64,000 bases of DNA from Campylobacter concisus. Lineage in GTDB: Bacteria > Campylobacterota > Campylobacteria > Campylobacterales > Campylobacteraceae. The translations under genes and the position numbers were made by a program. This document shows positions 1 through 7,046 of the stretch, one piece after another; position 1 is the first letter of the stretch, and each line of letters begins with the position of its first letter. The notes beneath the pieces are model-generated. The model saw nothing but the letters and a program-made list of their open reading frames with translations. It was not told the origin of the DNA and searched no databases. The DNA lies in assembly GCF_003049085.1 (NCBI RefSeq), contig NZ_PIQX01000007.1:1-64000 (forward strand), in the 5' to 3' direction.

Positions 1-2
1 TT

Positions 3-446
3 ATGAAAATTTATATTTATGACACCAAAAATAATGAATATCTATACGAGGCAGAAGCTCAAATAGACCCGCTAGCAAGTAGCAAGGGCGAAACGATCTA
101 CCTAATGCCGCCAAATGCAACACAGATCGCACCGAAAGAGCCAAAAGCTGGTTATGCAAATGTTTTTACTAATGGCAAGTGGGAGCAAATCAAAGACGAG
201 CGAGGCGAAATTTATTACGACAATGATAATAACGCCGTAACAATAACCGAACTAGGGCAAGAAAAAGGGCTAAGCAAAGAGCCAAAGGTAGACGAGAAAG
301 ACGAGCAACTAGCTGAAATTGAAGCTGATATAAGTGAGTGCGAGAATCATATTAGGCATGCTTTGATTATCGGTAATAACGCCGTGCTTGAAAATTTAAG
401 AGCGGAGTATAAGGAATTAATAATTCAAAGAGAGGAGCTGAAGTGA
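3..446 (+). CDS. Tail-fibre-assembly-like phage protein
   Basis: 147 residues. The middle contains the pattern NGKWEQIKDERGEIYY, which resembles the 'F-NG-W--V-D-RG--YY' signature of phage tail-fibre assembly chaperones, and the last 50 residues are a charged helix likely to form a coiled coil. By family the role would be folding or attaching the receptor-binding fibre. The ATG is the third base of the window, so its ribosome binding site cannot be seen and the true start could lie upstream. The gene overlaps the next one by 4 nt. Function is inferred from pattern similarity only. Confidence 0.6.
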   Translation: MKIYIYDTKNNEYLYEAEAQIDPLASSKGETIYLMPPNATQIAPKEPKAGYANVFTNGKWEQIKDERGEIYYDNDNNAVTITELGQEKGLSKEPKVDEKDEQLAEIEADISECENHIRHALIIGNNAVLENLRAEYKELIIQREELK

Positions 447-589
447 GAGTAAGAGTAAAAAGATGTGATGTGTGTGCGAGCAAGCTTAAAGATGGGAATT
501 GCACTTGGAGCGAGTGCCCTAAGTGCCCTAAATATCAAAGCGAGGTAAAAGATGAAGCTAAACCAAAAGCAAAAACTACAAATTCTTAA
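443..589 (+). CDS. Small Cys-rich zinc-ribbon-like phage protein
   Basis: 48 residues from a GTG start in a GTGA overlap with the preceding stop codon. It has CDVC near residue 8 and CPKC near residue 25, a C-x2-C / C-x2-C pair typical of a zinc ribbon, followed by a Lys-rich tail. The size and cysteine layout recall the Mu Com class of small zinc-finger phage proteins, but I see no specific sequence match. It overlaps the next gene by 38 nt, which suggests translational coupling. It may bind nucleic acid; the function is unknown. Confidence 0.5.
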   Translation: MRVRVKRCDVCASKLKDGNCTWSECPKCPKYQSEVKDEAKPKAKTTNS

Positions 590-1151
590 AAATGTAGCTA
601 TTGAGTTACCTATCGAAATACTGCATTTTATCATAGTGCCTATCGCTTTACTAGCCTGCGATGAGAAAAGCGAGAATTTGCCTAAATGGGCGGCGTGGTT
701 TGATGAGAACGACTATGGGATAAATGGCGATGATGGCTGGAAAAACGAGCATTCCCCAAACGGCAAAAATAAAACTTATTGGGCTAGACTTTGTTGGCTC
801 TATCGCAATAGGATAGGAAACTTTAGCGCGAAGTATCTAGGCGTCAGGGTTGAAGACATAGATGCAAGCAGTGTTAAAAACGTAGGCGATACTCTAGCTA
901 CAGAAAACAAAGGAGTAAAAAGCACTCAGTGCCTAGTGACTTGCAGACTTAAAGATGGACGTGAGCGGTTTGGTTATTACAAAGAAATAAGATATGGCAA
1001 ATCTAAGTTTTATTGCAGGATATATCTCGGCTGGAAGCTTATGGATATATGTGGAATGAATGAAGATAACAAAAACACATATCTTGAAGCAGATGACAAG
1101 AAAGTGCTTAAAAGTGTTTGGTGTGTAAATCCGTTTAAAATGGTTAAATAG
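552..1151 (+). CDS. Phage protein of DUF7338 type
   Basis: 199 residues. A hydrophobic segment sits at about residues 17-36, followed by LPKWAAWFDENDYG, GDDGWK and a LYRNRIGNF motif. This combination is typical of a phage family (DUF7338-like) that often lies near lysis or tail genes and has no known activity. The ATG is preceded by GAGGT at 542-546. The start lies inside the end of the small zinc-ribbon gene. A short hairpin follows the gene at about 1188-1201. The family assignment is from memory of the motif. Confidence 0.65.
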   Translation: MKLNQKQKLQILKNVAIELPIEILHFIIVPIALLACDEKSENLPKWAAWFDENDYGINGDDGWKNEHSPNGKNKTYWARLCWLYRNRIGNFSAKYLGVRVEDIDASSVKNVGDTLATENKGVKSTQCLVTCRLKDGRERFGYYKEIRYGKSKFYCRIYLGWKLMDICGMNEDNKNTYLEADDKKVLKSVWCVNPFKMVK

Positions 1152-1187
1152 CGAAGCTATCCATAAAGAATTTGGTAGCCATAGTTA

Positions 1188-1212
1188 CCGTCTATTGACG
1201 GCTGTATTTTTA
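1188..1212 (+). terminator. Weak hairpin, possible terminator
   Basis: CCGTC at 1188-1192 and GACGG at 1197-1201 form a 5-bp stem with a 4-nt loop, followed by a T-rich stretch. It lies between the DUF7338-type gene and the DUF2829 gene. The stem is short, so attenuation rather than full termination is possible. Confidence 0.3.
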
Positions 1213-1239
1213 TAAATTTTATCAAACAAAGGAGACTCA

Positions 1240-1728
1240 ATGCAAAAGTACATAGGAATGAAAGAGATTAAAGCGATGCCAATGAATCGTGGAGAATACA
1301 ACAAGCTACGTGGTTGGGAAGTGCCTACGGATGAAAATCCAAATGATGAGGGCTATCTCATAGAGTATGCTGATAGCAAGAAAAATCATCCAAATTTTGA
1401 CGGCTACATCTCGTGGTCGCCTAAAAACCTTTTTGAAGCTGCCTATCAAAATATCTCTGACGGGTTTGATTTTGGCTCCGCAATACATTTTTTAAAACAG
1501 GGTAAAAAGGTAGCTCGCAAAGGTTGGAATGGTAAAGGGATATTTTTATTTTTAGTCGAAGTATCTAAATTTATAGCAAATTGCGAACCACTTTTATCTA
1601 TCTTTGGTGAGGGGGAGGAGATTGATTGCTGCCCTCACATCGATATGAAGACGGCTGATGATAAGATCGTGCCGTGGCTTGCTAGCCAAACGGATGTTCT
1701 TGCTACTGACTGGGTGCTAGTAGAATGA
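1240..1728 (+). CDS. DUF2829 protein, Tad2-like (putative anti-Thoeris)
   Basis: 162 residues in two parts. Residues 1-75 form a phage domain with PMNRGEYNKLRGW and ENPNDEGYLIEY, ending in a YISWSPK motif. Residues 76-162 are DUF2829: GSAIHFLKQGKKVARKGWNG, then KGIFLFLV, and near the C-terminus HIDMKTADDKIVPWLASQTD and LATDWVLVE. The Thoeris anti-defence protein Tad2, which sequesters the cyclic ADP-ribose isomer made by ThsB, belongs to DUF2829. Ligand binding here is inferred. AAAGGAGA at 1228-1235 fixes the start. The stop overlaps the next gene by 4 nt, so it is co-expressed with lysis genes, which is late for an anti-defence gene. Confidence 0.75.
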   Translation: MQKYIGMKEIKAMPMNRGEYNKLRGWEVPTDENPNDEGYLIEYADSKKNHPNFDGYISWSPKNLFEAAYQNISDGFDFGSAIHFLKQGKKVARKGWNGKGIFLFLVEVSKFIANCEPLLSIFGEGEEIDCCPHIDMKTADDKIVPWLASQTDVLATDWVLVE

Positions 1729-2102
1729 ATTTTTTAATCGCAAATAAACTTTGGCTAATCGTAATTGGCGGGTTAATAGGTGTAATGCTAGGACTTGGAG
1801 CTGAAATTTATAGTCTAAAAGGTGGCATTAAAGACGCTAAGGCTGAGCTAAAGGAAACACAAAACGAGCTGGCATTAAAAGAGGCAATTAGTGCGGTTGT
1901 AAAAGCAAACCTCGAGGCGTGTAACGTAAAGATCGAGCTGCAAAATGCTAAATTTAAAGAGCTTGAAATAAAAAAACCTGATGTAAAAAAGACACAAGAA
2001 AAAGCTAGGAGCAAATTTGATGGTATCAAGCCACTGGTTACGCAAAGCTGCGAAGAGAAGCTGGAGCGTTGCGAAAGGATATTTGATGAGCTGGCACGTT
2101 AA
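1725..2102 (+). CDS. Putative inner-membrane spanin (Rz-like)
   Basis: 125 residues. One N-terminal membrane segment at about residues 9-29 is followed by a long charged coiled coil (KDAKAELKETQNELALKEA and onward) and a Cys-containing C-terminus. This is the layout of an Rz-type i-spanin, which joins an outer-membrane lipoprotein across the periplasm and disrupts the outer membrane at lysis. The next gene starts inside its 3' end in another frame and encodes a lipoprotein, the typical Rz/Rz1 arrangement. Families of this type diverge strongly, so the call rests on topology and context. Confidence 0.65.
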   Translation: MNFLIANKLWLIVIGGLIGVMLGLGAEIYSLKGGIKDAKAELKETQNELALKEAISAVVKANLEACNVKIELQNAKFKELEIKKPDVKKTQEKARSKFDGIKPLVTQSCEEKLERCERIFDELAR

Positions 2103-2370
2103 GATCACGCTTTTTCTTATCGCTATATTTTTATTTTCAGGTTGCGCGAGTAAAGAGCCACAAATTATTAAGCAAACAGAATATCAAGATGTATATATCA
2201 CAGTATCTTGCGTTGACGAAATGCCACAAAAACCAGAGCGAGATAGGAGTGATCCAGATAATCAAAAAAAGATAGCAGAGTATTTTAAAGCCTGCGAAGA
2301 TCTTCTAAGACAATGTGTGCATGCAAATGTTCCGCAACCTAAGCAAAAATGGGGAGGGGAGAAAAAATGA
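2086..2370 (+). CDS. Putative outer-membrane spanin lipoprotein (Rz1-like)
   Basis: 94 residues. The signal segment WHVKITLFLIAIFLFSGC ends in a lipobox (FSGC, Cys at about residue 20) followed by ASKEPQ, so it should be lipidated and exported. The mature part is short and contains three more Cys. An upstream in-frame ATG at 2017 exists, but starting there would bury the signal peptide; the ATG at 2086 puts it at the N-terminus. It overlaps the i-spanin gene by 17 nt. Its stop overlaps the following ATG (ATGA). Confidence 0.65.
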   Translation: MSWHVKITLFLIAIFLFSGCASKEPQIIKQTEYQDVYITVSCVDEMPQKPERDRSDPDNQKKIAEYFKACEDLLRQCVHANVPQPKQKWGGEKK

Positions 2371-2591
2371 GTGAGATTAAGCTACTGCCAAAAGCAAAAA
2401 GCAAAATTAGGCGCTGTTTGGTGCTGTTACTTGGTGGTTTGTTTATGGTAGTGTTTAGTGTCGCCCTGTACCGCCTTTACGGCAATATTTTTTACAATGA
2501 AGAAATGAAGCTCACAGCGTTGGCCATCACTCAGGGTGTAGTAAATGTTCTATTGAGCCCGGCAAAGATAATTAGTATCTTTAGAGCATAG
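2367..2591 (+). CDS. Small membrane protein of the lysis cassette
   Basis: 74 residues. The start is the ATG at 2367 in an ATGA overlap, with GGAGGGGA at 2353-2360 as ribosome binding site, rather than the in-frame ATG at 2349. A basic N-terminus (LPKAKSKIRR) leads into a membrane segment at about residues 16-40 (LVLLLGGLFMVVFSVALY), and a second hydrophobic stretch is present near the C-terminus. Between a spanin pair and a holin-like gene it could be a second holin, antiholin or pinholin. I do not recognise a family. Confidence 0.55.
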   Translation: MSEIKLLPKAKSKIRRCLVLLLGGLFMVVFSVALYRLYGNIFYNEEMKLTALAITQGVVNVLLSPAKIISIFRA

Positions 2592-2593
2592 CC

Positions 2594-2926
2594 GTGGAAT
2601 TACATTATTTATTTTATGTATTAATCATAGGTTGTGCAGGCTCTATCACCGCTTTTATAAAAAATGGTGGTGGAGGTATAAAAATTTTACTCAAACGAAC
2701 GTGGGATGGCTGTTTTAGTGCATATGTAGTTTATGAGATAGCTTACTTTTTTGCTAAGGACGAACACGTGAGTTTTGCGATTTGTGGTGTGGGTGCTTGG
2801 ATGGGAAGTGAGGCACTGATATTCGTTAGAGACTTTGTATCAAGCAAAGCTGGAAGGAGATACGATGGCTATGACGACTACGGCGGAAGTTTTAAACATG
2901 AGGAGTTTGGTGATGACAAACAGTGA
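2594..2926 (+). CDS. Putative holin (LydA-like)
   Basis: 110 residues from a GTG start 2 nt after the previous gene. Three hydrophobic segments lie at about residues 4-20 (YLFYVLIIGCAGSITAFI), 38-55 and 58-80, and the C-terminal 30 residues are polar and charged (GRRYDGYDDYGG). The pattern and the KNGGGGIKILLKRTWDG loop resemble phage LydA-type holins, which form the inner-membrane lesion that releases the endolysin. Its place between the spanins and the endolysin supports this. No strong Shine-Dalgarno precedes the GTG, so translational coupling is likely. Confidence 0.65.
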   Translation: MELHYLFYVLIIGCAGSITAFIKNGGGGIKILLKRTWDGCFSAYVVYEIAYFFAKDEHVSFAICGVGAWMGSEALIFVRDFVSSKAGRRYDGYDDYGGSFKHEEFGDDKQ

Positions 2927-2993
2927 AATATTGCAAGGCATGCAAGCACAGCGCACTAGATGCACCGTATGGAGTAGAGTTATGGGGGAGTGA
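2865..2993 (+). CDS. 42-residue ORF with NrdD-like C-terminal motif
   Basis: A small ORF in another frame over the 3' end of the holin gene. AAGGAG at 2854-2859 lies 5 nt before the ATG, a strong start signal. The product ends NSEILQGMQAQRTRCTVWSR plus VMGE. The RTRCTVWSRVMG stretch resembles the CxxRTRVxGY region of small anaerobic ribonucleotide reductase-like (NrdD) proteins, but the part that should follow (the rest of a finger) is missing, so this may be a truncated remnant. An alternative GTG ORF at 2923-3003 also exists. Low confidence that it is made. Confidence 0.35.
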   Translation: MAMTTTAEVLNMRSLVMTNSEILQGMQAQRTRCTVWSRVMGE

Positions 2994-3090
2994 GCGCCTT
3001 TAGAGGACGACTGCTCGTTGTCCGTGCGCAAGCGAGTGAGCGAAGCATATCGCGTAAGCGATGCTAGCGATGGGGTATTTGATGAAAATT

Positions 3091-3143
3091 TTAACACGTC
3101 AAAGCAATGTGTTAAAAAATCTTAAAAAGATTAACACAAGGAG
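3091..3143 (+). promoter_or_regulatory. Endolysin leader with competing hairpins
   Basis: TTAACAC occurs at 3091-3097 and 3131-3137, and its complement GTGTTAA at 3109-3115 lies between them. The middle arm can pair with either copy. The downstream hairpin, extended by AATCTT/AAGATT, ends next to the ribosome binding site AAGGAG (3138-3143) of the endolysin gene and could restrict it; the upstream hairpin would free it. This is a plausible translational switch or timing device. Structure is read by eye. Confidence 0.45.
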
Positions 3144-3148
3144 TGAAT

Positions 3149-3703
3149 ATGGCAGATTTTAACAACGCTTTTCAAATTTTAATGAGTTTAGAGTTTAGTC
3201 GCCCTGAAAAAGCTTTACACAAAAATCCTACCGAGCGTGAATGGACATTTATGGGGATATATCAAAAGTATCATTCAAGTTGGAAAGGTTGGAATGAAAT
3301 ACTTGCTGCGTTAGCTTATGGTGGTGATACTGAAAAAATATCAAGGGTGCTGTTTGATAACAAGGATCTTCGTGATGAAGTTTGGAAATTTTACAAGCAA
3401 AAGTATTGGGATAGGATGAGGCTTGGTGAAATTAATAGTCAGCTAAAGGCCAATGAAATGTTTATATTTGGTGTAAATGCCGATACAAAACCTGCCATAA
3501 GAGTCGCACAACGAATAGCTGGTGTAGTAGATGACGGCATAATGGGTGAGATAAGCTTGGCTGCTATAAATAAAGTTGATGAAGAGAAATTTGATAAAGA
3601 GTTTGATAGAGCGGAGCTTGAACACTATAACATGCTAATTAAACAAAATCCAAAATTGAGAGTCTATGCTAATGGCTGGAGAAGAAGGGCGGAGGCAGTA
3701 TGA
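3149..3703 (+). CDS. Endolysin, GH108-type muramidase
   Basis: 184 residues. The N-terminal half has FNNAFQILMSLEFSRPEKAL and KNPTEREWTFMGIYQKYH, the pattern of GH108-type N-acetylmuramidases found in Campylobacter and Helicobacter phages, with the Glu of SLEFS as likely acid. The C-terminal half (AQRIAGVVDDGIMGEISLAA) matches the PG_binding_3 partner domain. It should cleave peptidoglycan at lysis. There is no signal peptide, so it depends on the holin. AAGGAG at 3138-3143 supports the ATG at 3149 over the in-frame GTG at 3143. It overlaps the next gene by 4 nt. Confidence 0.75.
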   Translation: MADFNNAFQILMSLEFSRPEKALHKNPTEREWTFMGIYQKYHSSWKGWNEILAALAYGGDTEKISRVLFDNKDLRDEVWKFYKQKYWDRMRLGEINSQLKANEMFIFGVNADTKPAIRVAQRIAGVVDDGIMGEISLAAINKVDEEKFDKEFDRAELEHYNMLIKQNPKLRVYANGWRRRAEAV

Positions 3704-3948
3704 CTATTGAAGAATTAGATGAAAAAATAAAAAGACAACAGACACAAATAGATGATCTAAAAAGTAAGGTTTTGTCTTACGATAGCACATTCGGTGATCT
3801 TTATAACGCTATAAATAGGCTATCTAGTAGGATAAGTGATATAGAAAATAATGGTATTAAGACGGCTGTTGGTGGTTTACAAGAAGAGGTAAATGTACAG
3901 AAGTTAAAAATAAATAAATTAGACAGAATAAGAAAGGGATTAGCATGA
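3700..3948 (+). CDS. Small coiled-coil phage protein
   Basis: 82 residues, almost entirely predicted coiled coil (MTIEELDEKIKRQQTQIDDL, later LQEEVNVQKLKINKLDRI). It starts in an ATGA overlap with the endolysin gene and ends in another with the following gene, so the three genes form a coupled unit. No enzymatic motif is visible. It may be a virion scaffold or a lysis accessory factor; I do not recognise the family. Confidence 0.6.
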   Translation: MTIEELDEKIKRQQTQIDDLKSKVLSYDSTFGDLYNAINRLSSRISDIENNGIKTAVGGLQEEVNVQKLKINKLDRIRKGLA

Positions 3949-4547
3949 GTGCGATCAATTATAAAGATAATTTTGTAGAAAATTTTGAAGCCATTTTGGC
4001 AAGTAGCACTGGCGAGCGCTCGATATATCAAAAGGCTTTAGCTCATATAAAAAGCGAGTTTGATAACTTTCAAATAACAGATGACGCTAGGGCTAAATTT
4101 ATAACCTCGCTTATGGCTGAGATGACGATTGCCTTTACAACAAAAGCAATGGATGCAGCCGGTGATGTTGCAACCAAGGCTTTGACGCTAGAAAAAGAGC
4201 TTGAAGCTTTGGAGCTCAAAAACCAAGGACTTAGAGATAGGCTGGAGCTTGATAAACAAAATTTACAGATGCAAATAGAGCTTACAAGAGCTCAAACTGA
4301 AAAAACAAAGGCCGAAACTAAGCTAGCTGAAGAGCAACAAGTGGCCATAAAAGAGCAGATAAATGACAATAGAATAATAAAGGCTGGCATGATGACTGGT
4401 GATTTTATGCAAAATGTCTCTAATGGAAATCTTAGCGTACCTTCTGATATGTTTGAGTATCTCTTTAATATAATCGACGAGATTATCAAAAGAGCTGGTA
4501 TAAATATTAAAAAGGTAAAAAATTTTAATTTACCTAAAATAAAATGA
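3945..4547 (+). CDS. Coiled-coil virion-associated protein
   Basis: 200 residues. A globular N-terminal region (about 1-75) is followed by a long coiled coil at about residues 85-145 (LEKELEALELKNQGLRDRLE, later TRAQTEKTKAETKLAEEQQV), then GMMTGDFMQNVSNGN and an Ile/Lys-rich tail. Similar Gln/Glu/Lys-rich helices with a Met-rich segment occur in structural or ejected phage proteins. It is the first gene of the block leading to the large virion proteins. The specific role is unknown. Confidence 0.6.
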   Translation: MSAINYKDNFVENFEAILASSTGERSIYQKALAHIKSEFDNFQITDDARAKFITSLMAEMTIAFTTKAMDAAGDVATKALTLEKELEALELKNQGLRDRLELDKQNLQMQIELTRAQTEKTKAETKLAEEQQVAIKEQINDNRIIKAGMMTGDFMQNVSNGNLSVPSDMFEYLFNIIDEIIKRAGINIKKVKNFNLPKIK

Positions 4548-4598
4548 GCAACGCGACCCAAAGGGCATTTCTAAGCGAAGCAAAGCGAGGCTGGTAAA

Positions 4599-5837
4599 AT
4601 GAGCCAGTTTATTGCCTTTGATGATGAATTAAACATAACAAACAAAGAACCAGATGATGCATTTAGCTATCTAGCTGGTGGAGAACTTTATGCTAACACT
4701 TTTGCTGCCAGTGCTGCTTACGTAATCGGTAGGGCTTCTAATATAAATTACACTTCTATCTTTTTACCTTTTTTTGTAGATAAGATCTCGTCTATGATGG
4801 AGCTCAATGAGGATTTTGTTGAGTTTGCCCTGATGCCTATGCAAATAATCTTTTATAAAACAGCTGATGAAAAGAGGCGAGAAAAAGAGATATATGATGA
4901 GATAAGTGAAGATACTGAAAAGATAGTAAAGCTAGCTAATAGGCTACACGAAAAAAGCGGTGGCAAGATAGGTTTTGCTACGGATAATGGGTCTATTAGT
5001 AAAAGAACTGCTACTGATGAAAATTTCCTTAGAGAGTTAGTAGAGCAAAGGCAAAAGGGCTTTTTTAAACAGACTTTGCAAAATATAGCATATACCAAAT
5101 TTGGAGTTATTGGTGCGATAGTTGCCGGATGGGCTTATGATGGAAAGGTAAGTGGTGCTGTTGTAGCAGATGTCGTAAGTCAAGTCTCAACTGCAAAAAT
5201 TGCAGATGTGGCCGCAGGGCTTTTGGGTAAAGCTTTAGGACTGCAAGCTGGATTTGCTACGCTAGGGCTTAGTATGGTACTAGGCTCTGTTTTAGATGAA
5301 GCCTTTGAAGTAGCTAGTGGTCTTGATATAAGCTATGGTTTTGGTGGTGATATAGCGGGGTTTAACGAGATAGGTCATGGGATATATGAAGCACCTTTGT
5401 CTTTTTTGGATGGAGTAAAATCTATGTTTGGTGGTGTGCCAACAAAAGATTTGGCATATGATAAAGAGAGCTATCAAAGAACTGGGCAAATAGCTGGCAT
5501 AAAAACTAAATTTGGAATGTATATAGGTCAAGTTGGCGACAATCTAGTAAGTGGTAAAGAAAAGGGACTAAACAAGAAAGAAAGAGATAGTGCTTTGGGT
5601 ATGGCTAGGAGTATGGCCAGGGATCTTGATAAAGCTTCAAAGATGAGTCGTAGCGATAAGAGCAAGCAAAGGCAAGCTGAGAAACATGGTAGTTCTAGTG
5701 GTAGCTCTTCAGGTATGAGCCGTAGTGAAAAAAGTAGACAAAGACAGGCAGAAAAACATGGCAATGCTGGTAGAAATAGCTCGCATGATAGAAACGGCGC
5801 TGGTAGAAATAGTGCTAGTGGCGGAGCTATGGGATAG
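4599..5837 (+). CDS. Virion-associated protein with basic repeat tail
   Basis: 412 residues. Residues 1-150 are mixed helical. Residues 165-260 are rich in Gly and Ala with hydrophobic stretches (FGVIGAIVAGWAY, AAGLLGKALGLQAGFATLGL), suggesting membrane interaction as in ejected internal virion proteins. The last 75 residues are a basic, Ser/Arg/Gln-rich tail containing two copies of a 14-residue unit (SRS-D/E-KS-K/R-QRQAEKHG) separated by Ser/Gly linkers. The tail may bind DNA. The family is not recognised. A 50-nt spacer precedes it. Confidence 0.6.
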   Translation: MSQFIAFDDELNITNKEPDDAFSYLAGGELYANTFAASAAYVIGRASNINYTSIFLPFFVDKISSMMELNEDFVEFALMPMQIIFYKTADEKRREKEIYDEISEDTEKIVKLANRLHEKSGGKIGFATDNGSISKRTATDENFLRELVEQRQKGFFKQTLQNIAYTKFGVIGAIVAGWAYDGKVSGAVVADVVSQVSTAKIADVAAGLLGKALGLQAGFATLGLSMVLGSVLDEAFEVASGLDISYGFGGDIAGFNEIGHGIYEAPLSFLDGVKSMFGGVPTKDLAYDKESYQRTGQIAGIKTKFGMYIGQVGDNLVSGKEKGLNKKERDSALGMARSMARDLDKASKMSRSDKSKQRQAEKHGSSSGSSSGMSRSEKSRQRQAEKHGNAGRNSSHDRNGAGRNSASGGAMG

Positions 5838-5899
5838 TAAAAATATATGTTTTTTAGGAAATGTCTTAGTAATAATATCATTAAAAAAGGAGCTAAGAA

Positions 5900-6199
5900 A
5901 TGTGGGATTTTTTAAAAAATTTAGGAGATAAGGCTAGCCAAAATGCAGATGGACTAAAAGCATTTGGGTCGTTACTTGGTGCTGGTGCTGGGATATGGAG
6001 TGCGGTAGAGCAAGGCAGGCAAGCTAAAAAGCAAAATGATCTAGCCATGAAAAACTACAATCTAAATCTGCAAATTTTAAAAGATGAGAAAGCACGCCAA
6101 AAGCAGATGCAGCAAAATTTAGAGCAAGGTTGGGCTAGATCAGCAGCTGGCATGAGTGATAAGGAAGAAGAGGAGAAAAAGAAGAATGGGCTACTTTAA
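5900..6199 (+). CDS. Small virion-associated protein
   Basis: 99 residues. It begins MWDFLKNLGDKASQNADGLK, then a Gly/Ala-rich hydrophobic segment (AFGSLLGAGAGIWSAV) and a Gln/Lys-rich helix. The shape resembles small internal or tail-needle-associated phage proteins with the 'LGAGAGIWSA' type of segment. The ribosome binding site AAAGGAG lies at 5886-5892. Its 3' end overlaps the next gene by 14 nt. Role inferred from context only. Confidence 0.6.
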   Translation: MWDFLKNLGDKASQNADGLKAFGSLLGAGAGIWSAVEQGRQAKKQNDLAMKNYNLNLQILKDEKARQKQMQQNLEQGWARSAAGMSDKEEEEKKKNGLL

Positions 6200-7046
6200 T
6201 ATAGAGTTTTTAAGACGTCCAGAATTAAGTCCGCTAAGTCCTAAGGCTGGGTATGCTGCAGCTCTTGGTGCTGTTGCAAATGGTGTAAAGGATATAGCAG
6301 ATATAGGTCTAAATCGCCAGAAGTTAGATGATGAAAATAAGAGATATCAAGAGGAAAAGCTCTTTAGAAACGATGAGCTAAATTTTAGAAAAAACTCGCA
6401 CGCCGAAGAGATGAAGGCTAAGGCCGACGAACTAGCGTGGAATAAGGATAAATTCGGCAAAGAGCAGGAGTTTGATAAATACAAACTAAGTATGGATATT
6501 CTAAAAGCTAATGCGGATAGGGCTGTGGATATGTACAAAGCCAAATCTTTGGATGGTTACTATAAATACTTAACCCAAAGAGGTGGCGAAGAGACGGGCG
6601 GTTCGCAAAAGGCGAATTATTACCGCGAAATTTTAAAAGACGAGCTAAAAGATAAATTTGGCGACGACTGGGTTAAGCTCAGCGACAAAGAGGTAAATAA
6701 TTTCGGAGACGTACGTACGGCGATTAGGCGTGAGCAGGGGGGAAGCGATACGGAGGTCGTAGTAGACGAACCGACGGCTAAATTTTTGTATCCGACGGGA
6801 AGAGTAAGACAAGGCAATGACGGTAGATTTTACGCCCCAGCTGCTGCTGTAAATAAGCTCACTAAGGATAGAAACGAGCGAAAAGCAAAAATAGATGCGA
6901 TGTCGCCAGAGCTTTTGCGTAAAGAAGCACGCAAAAAGCTATGGGAACAAACTGGCGATTTAGCGGAGAGTAATAGACTATATCGGGAGCGTAGTGCAAA
7001 AAATCAAAATTTTGCAAAAGATTATTTGCTAGATGGAGCATTATAA
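6186..7046 (+). CDS. Coiled-coil structural or ejection protein
   Basis: 286 residues from the ATG at 6186, preceded by a GGAAGAAGAGGAG purine run; an in-frame ATG at 6156 would add ten Lys/Arg-rich residues inside that run. Residues 15-35 are Ala/Gly-rich, residues 40-120 are a charged coiled coil (DDENKRYQEEKLFRNDELNF), and a globular part contains the pattern FLYPTGRVRQGNDGRFYAP. About 6590-6840 is visibly richer in G+C (GACGAG, GGCGAC codons) than its flanks, suggesting mosaic exchange. The stop overlaps the next ATG (TAATG). Confidence 0.6.
   Translation: MGYFNIEFLRRPELSPLSPKAGYAAALGAVANGVKDIADIGLNRQKLDDENKRYQEEKLFRNDELNFRKNSHAEEMKAKADELAWNKDKFGKEQEFDKYKLSMDILKANADRAVDMYKAKSLDGYYKYLTQRGGEETGGSQKANYYREILKDELKDKFGDDWVKLSDKEVNNFGDVRTAIRREQGGSDTEVVVDEPTAKFLYPTGRVRQGNDGRFYAPAAAVNKLTKDRNERKAKIDAMSPELLRKEARKKLWEQTGDLAESNRLYRERSAKNQNFAKDYLLDGAL

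Noticed and set aside
2923..3003. GTG ORF of 26 residues with CKACKHS
   Set aside because: Very short, overlapped by a better-signalled ORF at 2865; no homolog recognised.
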